A stretch of 5,894 nucleotides of DNA from Balneolia bacterium (GCA_003567135.1 PXAI01000039.1:1-5894); one strand, 5' to 3'; shown: positions 1-5,675, numbered from the stretch's first letter. Program-made: numbers and translations. Notes: generated by a model not told the origin, from the letters alone.

Positions 1-5
1 CCCCA

Positions 6-554
6 ATGCCACCTCTCTGGTACATAGCCATCATCCCTGACAAAGATTTGTGCGAGCGTGTAAAACAGCTCAAGCTTGAGATGAAGGAGAAGTACGGATC
101 ATCCCACGCGTTGAAATCGCCGGCTCATGTAACGCTGGTGATGCCGTTCAGAAGGATAGAGGGTTTTGGGGATGAGACCAGTCCGTTATTATCGGAGTTT
201 GCAGCGGGATGCCGGCCACATCAGATTGAATGTGATGGATTTGGGAGCTTCGAGGCGAAGGTGATTTATGTTGATCTGAACCCGAAGGAGCCGCTGAGAG
301 AAGTGCATCGAAATCTGCGGGAATTGTTATTGACAAAGGAAATATTTCCGCCGAAGCAGATTTGGCCGAAAATTAATCCTCACATAACGATTGCAACGCG
401 CGATCTTACGGAAGATAATTTTCACAAAGCATGGGCAGAGTACTCCGACAGATCATTCAGCGGATCATTTGAAATGAACAGCATCAGCCTGCTTAAACAC
501 AATGGCAAAGATTGGGATGAATGGCGCCGGTTTGATTTCGGCCAACGATCATAA
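6..554 (+). CDS. 2H phosphoesterase superfamily protein ('2'-5' RNA ligase family', LigT-like)
   Basis: A 182-residue soluble protein with the two HxT signatures that define 2H phosphoesterases: HVT at residues 41-43 (in PAHVTLVMPF) and HIT at 126-128 (in NPHITIAT). The roughly 85-residue spacing fits two pseudo-symmetric lobes facing one active cleft. The N-terminal strand LWYIAIIP (4-11) is also typical of the family. Known members hydrolyse 2',3'-cyclic phosphates or 2'-5' linkages in RNA, or act on ADP-ribose cyclic phosphate; the true substrate here cannot be read from sequence. The first ATG lies 5 bases from the window edge and the frame is open upstream, so a slightly earlier start is possible, although the length and the position of the first strand suit this one. 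No signal peptide or membrane segment is seen. It converges on the gene ending at 641 and is followed by two hairpins. Family call is firm; biological role unknown. Confidence 0.88.
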   Translation: MPPLWYIAIIPDKDLCERVKQLKLEMKEKYGSSHALKSPAHVTLVMPFRRIEGFGDETSPLLSEFAAGCRPHQIECDGFGSFEAKVIYVDLNPKEPLREVHRNLRELLLTKEIFPPKQIWPKINPHITIATRDLTEDNFHKAWAEYSDRSFSGSFEMNSISLLKHNGKDWDEWRRFDFGQRS

Positions 555-561
555 AATAATA

Positions 562-598
562 AACCCCATATTGCATTTCTATAATGAAACATGGGGTT
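562..598. terminator. Probable bidirectional terminator hairpin after the 2H phosphoesterase gene
   Basis: An 8-bp perfect stem AACCCCAT (562-569) / ATGGGGTT (591-598) encloses a 21-nt AT-rich loop. It starts 7 bases after the TAA of the plus-strand gene. The plus-strand side is followed by ATAATTT, and the minus-strand side reads into TATTATTTTA, so both flanks are U-rich in RNA. The position between two converging genes fits termination from both directions. The long loop weakens the call. Confidence 0.55.
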
Positions 599-610
599 AT
601 AATTTACCTT

Positions 611-640
611 ACTAAAAGGACTTACCGGAAAATATCCGGT
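611..640 (-). terminator. Probable terminator of the permease/barrel/PLDc_N cluster
   Basis: Directly after the stop codon of the minus-strand gene ending at 641, the RNA can form ACCGGA-TATTT-TCCGGT (640-624), then runs AAGTCCTTTTAGT. The pairing may extend, because ACTAAA (611-616) matches TTTAGT (640-645) outside a 7-nt bulge. In the plus direction the same stem is followed by TTAGTTCTTTTT, so it could also stop read-through from the 2H phosphoesterase gene. Confidence 0.5.
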
Positions 641-850
641 TTAGTTCTTTTTGATAAAGTAATAGACGATTGCGGTGATGATGCTGAAGAAAACAGCAGC
701 TATGGTCCAGAGAGCTTTTTCACCGGTACTGGCTGATGCTTGTTTTGTCCACACATCGATAATTACGTAAACGGCGCATATAAGCGCGATAATGGAAGAA
801 TGATTTCCATAAGGTGGTGTTAGCGTTAAAGTTGCAATGTGATCTGTCAA
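641..850 (-). CDS. Small two-helix membrane protein, PLDc_N-like
   Basis: A 69-residue protein with two membrane segments (about 18-34 and 46-66), joined by a polar linker that includes the DVW at 32-34, and a basic tail IKKN. The second helix, ALWTIAAVFF...IVYYFIKK, resembles the PLDc_N domain (the cardiolipin-synthase N-terminal membrane module, also common as a free small protein in Bacteroidota). In that domain a Trp is followed by a 'PxxGPxxY'-type turn; here the Pro/Gly positions are replaced by Ser, Thr and Ala, so the match is partial. The only plausible start in this frame is TTG at 850; no in-frame ATG lies between it and the upstream stop at 896-898. No clear ribosome site is seen. 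It lies 45 nt after the barrel gene and is followed at once by a terminator-like hairpin, so it is probably the last gene of the cluster. Function unknown; the start is uncertain. Confidence 0.6.
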   Translation of the reverse strand: MTDHIATLTLTPPYGNHSSIIALICAVYVIIDVWTKQASASTGEKALWTIAAVFFSIITAIVYYFIKKN

Positions 851-895
851 TATAAAACATGTAAGAGTTTTTACAAAGATTAAAGACGATTGCCT

Positions 896-2029
896 TCAAA
901 ACCGAAACGTAACCCTTGCATAAATGTCCGATATCCGGCTGCGTACATTTTTACTGAGCCCGTCTTGTTTGGGTGTCCGGTACCTGTAGCGTACTTCTGT
1001 GGATATGTTTGATGCGATGATATACTGATACCTGACCTCAAACATAGTGACATTTGGCTCAAAACTTGATGAAATCAGCCAGCCCGGCTCGGCTTCTCCA
1101 TAGAGGATTCCAAGCGTGTGCCTGTCGAGTACGTTGTTTATATAACCGGAAATTTGCCAGGCGAAAGCTCCGTTTTCTCTTAAATCGTCATCCTCAGAGT
1201 AGATATCACGGTTGGGAGTGGTGGGTGCGTACCCTAATTCGCCTCCGGCCGTGAGGTTTGTCCAGCTGATATCGAAGGGAAGATTCATCATCCAGCGTGT
1301 TGTTATAGCGAGGTAATCGCCGGTTGATGAGATATGGCTCAGCGTTGAGGGATTCCATGATACGCTGAGCTCACGCTGCGCCCATAGACCATCGGTATCC
1401 GTATGCTCGATTTGCGCGTATCCGGTAACGCGGCTTGATGACTTGGAAAAATCCATCGGAGTCCGGGCTGCGTGGCTGCTTCCGTCAGGACTATTATAAC
1501 TTGCGATCAGGTGCAGCCGGTAGTTATCATTAAATCTCCAGTTAAGCCACAAGCCATCCGAAAAACCGATACTCATATTCGCACCAAAATACCGGTCGAA
1601 GCCCTTGGGAATCATTCCTGCGAGTGAGAATCGGGGCTGCATTCTGCCTGCCGTTAGCGTCAGGTTTTCATTGGGCGACCAGGCAAGCTGTAGTGTGTCA
1701 AAAATAAATGTATTTCTCGGGATGCTGCCTGACCCCGGCGTGTAGCTTTTCATTTCGAACGTTAGCGGTTCATCCCGCGTGGATAATCTTCCGGCGAGGC
1801 GTCCGGTGAATCGTATTTGCGAAGTTGCCTGCCACCTTAATCCCAGGTGAATCCTGGCCTGCATCTCGTTCGTAGCCCTGTCTGCGAAATAAACTTCGTT
1901 ATCGATTTCCTGGAAAGTAGAATATCCAATCCGGACTGCTCCGAAAAAGTCTGGCTGATCCTGAGCCTGAACAGGATGAATCAGGAAAATAATAAACAGC
2001 AGGAAACCCGGTAGTTTAATATATGTCAT
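896..2029 (-). CDS. Outer-membrane beta-barrel protein, porin-like
   Basis: A 377-residue precursor. Residues 1-22 form a clear Sec signal peptide: a basic start (MTYIK), a hydrophobic core rich in Leu, Ile and Phe, and a likely signal peptidase I site HPVQA|QDQ. The mature part has many alternating polar/hydrophobic stretches ended by aromatic residues, few Cys, and the C-terminus YARVTFRF, whose terminal Phe matches the beta-signal read by the BAM machinery. A segment around 127-160 (TAGRMQPRF...FSDGLWLNWRF) recalls the strand after the constriction in phosphate-selective-type porins, but I cannot assign that family firmly. The ATG at 2029 is chosen; a TTG just before it would add one residue only. 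The gene lies 45 nt after the permease stop, so the two are probably co-transcribed, and the barrel may let the permease substrate cross the outer membrane. That link is inference from order. A structural barrel without channel activity is possible. Confidence 0.72.
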   Translation of the reverse strand: MTYIKLPGFLLFIIFLIHPVQAQDQPDFFGAVRIGYSTFQEIDNEVYFADRATNEMQARIHLGLRWQATSQIRFTGRLAGRLSTRDEPLTFEMKSYTPGSGSIPRNTFIFDTLQLAWSPNENLTLTAGRMQPRFSLAGMIPKGFDRYFGANMSIGFSDGLWLNWRFNDNYRLHLIASYNSPDGSSHAARTPMDFSKSSSRVTGYAQIEHTDTDGLWAQRELSVSWNPSTLSHISSTGDYLAITTRWMMNLPFDISWTNLTAGGELGYAPTTPNRDIYSEDDDLRENGAFAWQISGYINNVLDRHTLGILYGEAEPGWLISSSFEPNVTMFEVRYQYIIASNISTEVRYRYRTPKQDGLSKNVRSRISDIYARVTFRF

Positions 2030-2074
2030 CAAAAATCAGTTAAACACGTAATTTGTATGCGCCTCAGCGTATTA

Positions 2075-3868
2075 TCAGAAAAAAGTAAAATAGAAAAAGC
2101 TGACGGCAACCGCGAGAAACACAATCGTCATTCCGCCGCCGGCTTTGAAATAATCGCTGGTTTTATATCCTCCGGGCGTCATCAGCAGGGCGTTAACCTG
2201 GTGTGTAGGAAGAATGAACGAGTTTCCGGCGCAGACGGCGGCCAGCAGCACAAGCGGCCGCGGATCGAGACCAGCGATGGTGCCGATGCCAACAACAAGC
2301 GGCGCAAGAACTACGACCGCGCCCACGTTCGACATCACCAAAGAGAATACTGTAGATAAAACGGCAACTGTTAGCAAAATAACGACAGTCGGACTGCCGT
2401 CAACGACGCTCATTACACCCTCGGCCAGAAACTGAGCTGTTCCGGTATTTTGCATCGCCACACCGAGAGGGATAAGCCCCACAAGCAGAAACACCACTTT
2501 CCACTCAACCGCTTTATAGGCATCCTGGATAGAGATTACGTTCGATAGAATCATCATCACAGCGCCGGTAAGAAACGCGATAGAGATGGACACGCCCGAC
2601 ATAGCCATGGCAATCGCAAGGGCGAAACTTCCCGCTGCAACCCAGGTTTTTGAAGCATCTTTGGGATCAGCCTCAACCGGTGTGGCAACAACAAACGGAT
2701 CGCTGCTTTTCAGTGAGCGGATATTTTTCCACGGGCCGTACACGATAAATGTATCACCGGGACTAATTTTAGTATCTGAAAAATCGCCCTTCACTTTTTC
2801 ACCCTTGCTGAAAAGGATAATGGGCTCAATCCCAAAATTTCTGCGAAGCGCAAACTCCCGAATGGATTGACCGTTGAGCTCTGATCGCGGAGGAACGATG
2901 ACCTCAGCAAAACCGAACTCCTCAGGATCGCGGAGATCCTTGAAAATTTCGGTGTCTTTGGTCTCGGTTAGATTCCATTCTGCCGCGAATTGATCGATCT
3001 GATCATCATCACCATATAGGGCGAGCGTCTGATCCTCGTATAATTCTGTTTTTCTCCATGGCGCATACTGAACCTGTTTGCCATTTGCCAGCGCCAGAAT
3101 ATTGAGTTCGCGTCCTTTCCAGATACCGGATTCTTCCAGAGTTTTTCCCGGCAGCGCGCTGGATTTAGAAATATTGAAAAAGCGAATTTCCCTCTGAAGA
3201 CTAAATGCATCCACCAGTTTTTCCTGATGACTTTTTTCCATTTTACCGTCCCGGTTTCCCTGTGGCAGCAGCCACTTTCCAAAAAACAGGAAGAAAAGCA
3301 CAGCGGCAACAAGCAGGGCGATACCAACCGGCGTAACGGCAAACAGTCCGTAAGGCTCAAGATCGGCGCTGATGAGAAGATCGTTTGTAAGGATAAGATG
3401 TCCCGAGCCAACCATCGTAAGCGTGCCGCCAATGATCGCCGCAAAACCAATAGGCATGATCAGGGCAGAGGCGGGGATTTTGGTTCTGCGGGAAATATCG
3501 AGCATGCTCGGTAAAAACAGCGCCGCCGCGCCGATGTTCTGAATAACCGCTGAAAGCGTACCCACAGAAAGCGATAATGCTCCGAGAATTCCATTTTTAG
3601 AATTTCCGACTCTCTTCAAGACGGCCTTGGAAAACCGCGACATCACGCCCGTACGCGCGATTCCTTCACCCATAATCATAACCGCAATCATGGCAACCAC
3701 CGCGTTACTGGAAAACCCCGAAAGCGCCTCATTGGTAGTAAGAACCCCGGTTAAGCTAAGCGCCAGCAGCGTGAGAATAGCCGTGATGTCTATGCGAACA
3801 ATTTCAGAAACAAGTCCGTAGATGGTCAGCGCCATGATGACCAGTACGATAATAATTTGGGTGTCCAT
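2075..3868 (-). CDS. SLC13/DASS-type ion permease with two central RCK_C (TrkA_C) domains
   Basis: A 597-residue inner-membrane transporter of the usual length for this subfamily. The N-terminal membrane half spans about 1-200, two regulatory RCK_C/TrkA_C domains lie at about 218-300 and 317-392 (repeating the pattern 'GKTLEES...ILAL' and 'GQSIREF...IILF', the second closing with PGDTFIVYGP), and the C-terminal membrane half spans about 407-597. Family motifs include IGGTLTMVGSG (146-156) in the first half, and MSNVGAVVVLAPLV (512-525) and FILPTHQVNALLMTPGGY (551-568) in the second. Relatives carry sulfate, dicarboxylates or other anions, generally with Na+; no sulfate-assimilation or TCA gene is nearby to settle the substrate. 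In the first half the place usually held by a GT-x-x-N substrate loop reads GSGHLILTN, an unusual variant. The ATG at 3868 has no Shine-Dalgarno (AGGAG at 3871-3875 is on the wrong strand). It is the first gene of a likely three-gene transcript, preceded by a 14-bp inverted repeat. Confidence 0.88.
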   Translation of the reverse strand: MDTQIIIVLVIMALTIYGLVSEIVRIDITAILTLLALSLTGVLTTNEALSGFSSNAVVAMIAVMIMGEGIARTGVMSRFSKAVLKRVGNSKNGILGALSLSVGTLSAVIQNIGAAALFLPSMLDISRRTKIPASALIMPIGFAAIIGGTLTMVGSGHLILTNDLLISADLEPYGLFAVTPVGIALLVAAVLFFLFFGKWLLPQGNRDGKMEKSHQEKLVDAFSLQREIRFFNISKSSALPGKTLEESGIWKGRELNILALANGKQVQYAPWRKTELYEDQTLALYGDDDQIDQFAAEWNLTETKDTEIFKDLRDPEEFGFAEVIVPPRSELNGQSIREFALRRNFGIEPIILFSKGEKVKGDFSDTKISPGDTFIVYGPWKNIRSLKSSDPFVVATPVEADPKDASKTWVAAGSFALAIAMAMSGVSISIAFLTGAVMMILSNVISIQDAYKAVEWKVVFLLVGLIPLGVAMQNTGTAQFLAEGVMSVVDGSPTVVILLTVAVLSTVFSLVMSNVGAVVVLAPLVVGIGTIAGLDPRPLVLLAAVCAGNSFILPTHQVNALLMTPGGYKTSDYFKAGGGMTIVFLAVAVSFFYFTFF

Positions 3869-3876
3869 GAAGGAGA

Positions 3877-3915
3877 TTTATTTATATTACTATTTAGTTA
3901 TGTAATATAAATAAA
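3877..3915 (-). promoter_or_regulatory. Perfect 14-bp inverted repeat in front of the permease start codon
   Basis: TTTATTTATATTAC (3877-3890) is matched exactly by GTAATATAAATAAA (3902-3915) across an 11-nt spacer, TATTTAGTTAT. The inner edge ends 8 nt before the permease ATG, so the repeat lies either in the 5' leader RNA or across the promoter. All pairs but one per arm are A-T. Possible roles are a dimeric-repressor operator or an mRNA hairpin that hides the start region. No T-run follows on the minus strand that would make it a normal terminator, and no convincing TAnnTTTG promoter is seen just upstream. Confidence 0.6.
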
Positions 3916-4013
3916 GTAAAGGCAAAATACTACAGGAAGATTTTTTGGGGGAGGGGATGAGGTTTTTGGAATTGAATATTGATTACGTTCTACTGAAAAT
4001 CAGGGGAAAGAGC

Positions 4014-4038
4014 GTTGCGGGTTACGGGTTGCGGGTTT
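4014..4038 (+). repeat. Heptamer array (TTGCGGG)3, left copy
   Basis: Three tandem 7-bp units TTGCGGG, TTACGGG, TTGCGGG followed by TTT. This is the reverse complement of 4422-4446 except for one base (24 of 25), so the two arrays can form a long stem. Confidence 0.85.
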
Positions 4039-4074
4039 GTCGATTGATTATTGATTTCGTACTGTTTATGATTG

Positions 4075-4134
4075 GGAGGAGTATTTCGGGGTTCGCTAAT
4101 TAGTGGAGCCAAAGAACTTCGCCGAAACTCCTCC
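4075..4134. repeat. Stem-loop inside the compound element
   Basis: GGAGGAGTATTTCGG (4075-4089) pairs with CCGAAACTCCTCC (4122-4134), giving 13 bp with a 2-nt bulge. The loop can pair further through GTTC (4091-4094) and GAAC (4114-4117). No counterpart exists on the right side of the element, so it looks like a separate unit or insertion. It contains TCGCTAATT, which recurs in the central part at 4232-4240. Confidence 0.65.
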
Positions 4135-4140
4135 AAGTTT

Positions 4141-4208
4141 GTCATCCCGTAATTGGGCTGGAGATTGCCCTAAGAGTATATAGTGGTACGATATACGGGA
4201 TCTTCCAA
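4141..4208 (+). repeat. 68-bp repeat unit, copy A
   Basis: It begins GTCATCCCG and ends CGGGATCTTCCAA. Copy B (4317-4384, opposite strand) has exactly the same length; about 50 of 68 bases agree, concentrated in the first 19 and last 22 positions. Within copy A, ATCCCGTA (4144-4151) can pair with TACGGGAT (4194-4201), giving an 8-bp stem over a 42-nt loop. Confidence 0.75.
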
Positions 4209-4316
4209 GGTGCCTTTGGCTCGGGTGTTGGTCGCTAATTGTTGGTTGCACGAAAAGTGCTGGTACGATTTAACGCGACGATTTTTAGCCTGAACACGAT
4301 CTGTCCAATCATACCG

Positions 4317-4384
4317 TTGGAAGATCCCGCATATCGTATAACTTTTTGTTCCTGAACAACTTTCGAGCCCGATTGCGGGATGAC
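4317..4384 (-). repeat. 68-bp repeat unit, copy B (inverted)
   Basis: Inverted partner of 4141-4208. Its own ends pair as ATCCCGCA / TGCGGGAT (plus-strand arms 4324-4331 and 4374-4381). Compared with copy A, one T-A pair is replaced by C-G on both sides of the stem. The loop sequence has diverged (12 of 27 agree) while its length is unchanged. Confidence 0.75.
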
Positions 4385-4421
4385 AGCAATTGGCGATGAT
4401 ATTTGAATTCGAAAATCGGCG

Positions 4422-4446
4422 AAACCCGCAACCCGCAACCCGCAAC
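4422..4446 (-). repeat. Heptamer array (TTGCGGG)3, right copy, inverted
   Basis: The plus strand reads AAACCCGCAACCCGCAACC and onward, which is three exact TTGCGGG units on the minus strand. It is the mirror partner of 4014-4038. Confidence 0.85.
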
Positions 4447-4568
4447 TCTTCGATTACACAATAATCAACAGACCGTAATCAATATTCGATTGTGAAACCC
4501 GCAACAATCCTTAGAAAAATTGCTGCCCTAACCGTGAAGATATTCAATCGATATTCTCTCCAAAAATC

Positions 4569-5141
4569 CTAAATATACGCGTTGAGCATAAAGAAAATCA
4601 CTACTCCGGTAACCGAAACGTAGATCCAGATCGGGAATGTCCATTTGGAGATTTTTCGGTGGGTGGTGAATTTTCCGGCGAAGGCGAAGTAGAAACTGCT
4701 GAGGATGAGCGGAACGACGACTACGGAGAGGATGATGTGTGAAATGAGAATGGTGAAGTAAACCGGCCTGATAAATCCTTCGCCGGGAAACGGAGTGTGG
4801 CCAACGAAGTTGTGGTAGATTACGTAGCTGAGCAGAAAGAAGGCAGAGGCTACGAATGCAGCAAGGTTGAGCTGCATATGGCGTTCGAACATGCGTTTTT
4901 TGATGGCAACGAAACTGGCGATAAGAAATACCATCGCAACGCTGTTGAAAAAAGCATTTAGCGCCGGAAGATTGCTGACCCAGCCCGGGTATTCGGAGTC
5001 GATTCCATCACGGAAATAGATAAGCCAGAACAGTCCGATTACAACCAGCGCACTGGCAATCACGATGGTAATTACGGCTTTAGCGACATTCAGATTTTCG
5101 AATGCCTGTATGGTTACTTTAGATTTGAAATCCTGATTCAT
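4569..5141 (-). CDS. DUF420 family membrane protein, probable cytochrome oxidase assembly factor
   Basis: A 190-residue protein with five predicted membrane helices (about 22-42, 58-80, 91-111, 127-152, 168-189). It matches DUF420 (YozB/CtaM-like) throughout: LPALNAFFNSVAM (58-70), the ERHMQLN segment with His88, YVIYHNFVGHTPFPG (106-120) with His110 and His115, ISHIILSVVVVPL (133-145) with His135, and the C-terminal THRKISKWTFPIWIYVSVTG (160-179) with His161. These His residues are the family's conserved set and suggest metal or haem contact. CtaM is needed for haem-copper oxidase assembly in some bacteria; in FCB genomes relatives often sit near cox/SCO genes, but no such gene is visible here. 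The ATG at 5141 gives a short cytoplasmic N-terminus; no Shine-Dalgarno is seen (AT-rich leader). The gene stands alone between two repeat elements. I found no convincing terminator just after its TAG. Confidence 0.9.
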   Translation of the reverse strand: MNQDFKSKVTIQAFENLNVAKAVITIVIASALVVIGLFWLIYFRDGIDSEYPGWVSNLPALNAFFNSVAMVFLIASFVAIKKRMFERHMQLNLAAFVASAFFLLSYVIYHNFVGHTPFPGEGFIRPVYFTILISHIILSVVVVPLILSSFYFAFAGKFTTHRKISKWTFPIWIYVSVTGVVIFFMLNAYI

Positions 5142-5179
5142 AAAAATAATATCGTAGGGGAGGGTTTAATAATGTGTAC

Positions 5180-5210
5180 CAATAATAGCGCTATAGGATG
5201 GGAAAGCCAA
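5180..5210 (-). promoter_or_regulatory. Candidate Bacteroidota-type promoter for the DUF420 gene
   Basis: On the minus strand TTGG (5210-5207) is followed after 19 nt by TATTATTG (5187-5180), close to the Bacteroidota -33 TTG / -7 TAnnTTTG consensus (one mismatch in the -7 box). It would start a transcript about 30 nt before the DUF420 ATG. A perfect 10-bp palindrome ATAGCGCTAT (5185-5194) overlaps the upstream side of the -7 box, and a 7-bp inverted repeat GAAAGCC/GGCTTTC (5202-5208, 5232-5238) overlaps the -33 side. These could be operator sites or chance. Confidence 0.3.
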
Positions 5211-5347
5211 TAGAATAAACCGATTCAGTTCGGCTTTCGTTTGTTTGAAAACTCTTCGTAGTTCACTCTTTGTGGGCTCTGTCATGACTTATTCGAATTT
5301 TACGACACGCATTTTACTCGATACTATGATCATCTGCAAAATATGTT

Positions 5348-5375
5348 GTTACCTTTTGTGCGGACAAAAGGTAAC
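5348..5375. repeat. Perfect 12-bp hairpin, GTTACC...GGTAAC type
   Basis: GTTACCTTTTGT (5348-5359) and ACAAAAGGTAAC (5364-5375) are exact reverse complements around a 4-nt loop GCGG. It forms the head of the larger palindromic element that follows. I recall similar GTTAC-type hairpins before long palindromes in many Bacteroidota intergenic regions; that is memory, not a search. In the gap between the DUF420 promoter region and this hairpin (about 5239-5347) I see nothing recognisable. Confidence 0.75.
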
Positions 5376-5385
5376 CCAAAAGCCG

Positions 5386-5544
5386 CCGGCTGGGATAAAA
5401 TGGCTAAACCTCCGCTGCGTTGCGCTAAATAAAATCAATGCTCCGCAACCGCAGTAGCCTAATTCCAGGTTGGTCAGCGGTGTGATTTTATTCTTAACGC
5501 TTCACTCCGCTGCGGTTCTTAACGCCATTTTATCCATAGGCCGG
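5386..5544. repeat. Long imperfect palindrome, second intergenic repeat element
   Basis: Paired segments, from outside in, are CCGGC (5386-5390) with GCCGG (5540-5544); GGATAAAATGGC (5393-5404) with GCCATTTTATCC (5524-5535), 12 bp exact; CCGCTGCG (5412-5419) with CCGCTGCGG (5508-5516), one mismatch; AATAAAATCA (5428-5437) with TGATTTTATT (5483-5492), 10 bp exact; and ACCGC (5448-5452) with GCGGT (5477-5481). The segments stay in order with small offsets, so the whole block folds as one branched hairpin. A short plus-strand frame crosses it (5245-5457) but it simply reads through the repeat and is not a gene. It shares no obvious sequence with the 3971-4505 element. Confidence 0.7.
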
Positions 5545-5643
5545 ATTTCATCTTTGGCCTGGATTGATGTAATAGAGAAAAATTACTATCTCGGGACAGA
5601 AAAATTCAAGCTCAAAAACTAAACAAACTCATCAAAGAAAACA

Positions 5644-5672
5644 TCACTGTAAAGTGAAAGCGTGAATCACGC
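5644..5672 (-). terminator. Tandem small hairpins after the right-edge gene
   Basis: Three bases after the TAG of the minus-strand gene, the RNA reads GCGTG-ATT-CACGC (5672-5660) followed by TTTCACTTT, then TCACT-TTAC-AGTGA (5657-5644) followed by TGTTTTCTTT. Each stem is only 5-6 bp, but both have U-rich tails and sit in the expected place. Confidence 0.45.
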
Positions 5673-5675
5673 AAA

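Larger units (their letters stand above)
3971..4505. repeat. Compound intergenic palindromic element (MITE- or REP-cluster-like)
   Basis: This fills most of the 650-bp stretch without a gene between the permease and DUF420 genes. Its outer ends match in inverted orientation: ATTGAATATTGATTACG (3971-3987) against the reverse complement of 4474-4490, 16 of 17 by eye. Inside these lie inverted heptamer arrays (4014-4038, 4422-4446), a stem-loop on the left side only (4075-4134), two inverted 68-bp units (4141-4208, 4317-4384) and a small central hairpin GCAC-GAAAA-GTGC (4248-4260). A further lone heptamer copy sits at 4495-4505. Open frames across it are low-complexity readings of the repeats, so I call no gene. 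The nested symmetry suits a non-autonomous mobile element or several REP-like units inserted into one another. No transposase and no target-site duplication are evident. Confidence 0.7.

Noticed and set aside
2030..2074. Weak hairpin ATACGC/GCGCAT between permease and barrel genes
   Set aside because: It is short and contains a mismatch, with no T-run; it does not support a terminator splitting the cluster.
2968..3450. Long minus-strand frame of 160 codons overlapping the permease gene, and several plus-strand frames in the same stretch
   Set aside because: The permease frame shows complete family motifs across this region; the others are Arg/Ser-rich shadows.
3871..3875. AGGAG resembling a Shine-Dalgarno near the permease start
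   Set aside because: It lies on the plus strand, while the gene is on the minus strand, where it reads CTCCT.
3877..3915. 14-bp inverted repeat as an ordinary rho-independent terminator
   Set aside because: The stem is almost all A-T, no T-run follows the arm on either strand, and it lies at the front of a gene with no gene ending upstream on that strand in the window.
4170..4445. Minus-strand open frame of 91 codons inside the intergenic gap (and a nested 67-codon frame)
   Set aside because: It runs entirely through the heptamer arrays and 68-bp inverted units, has unnatural composition and no recognisable domain; its openness follows from the repeats.
4014..4446. Heptamer arrays as a CRISPR array or telomere
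   Set aside because: The units are 7 bp without spacers and only three per side; nothing nearby encodes Cas or telomere functions.
4534..4556. GATATTC repeated twice just after the DUF420 stop, considered as a terminator
   Set aside because: The two copies are direct, not inverted; no stable stem with a T-run forms.
5245..5457. Plus-strand open frame of 70 codons
   Set aside because: Its second half is the GTTACC hairpin and palindrome arm; no family resemblance, no plausible ribosome site.
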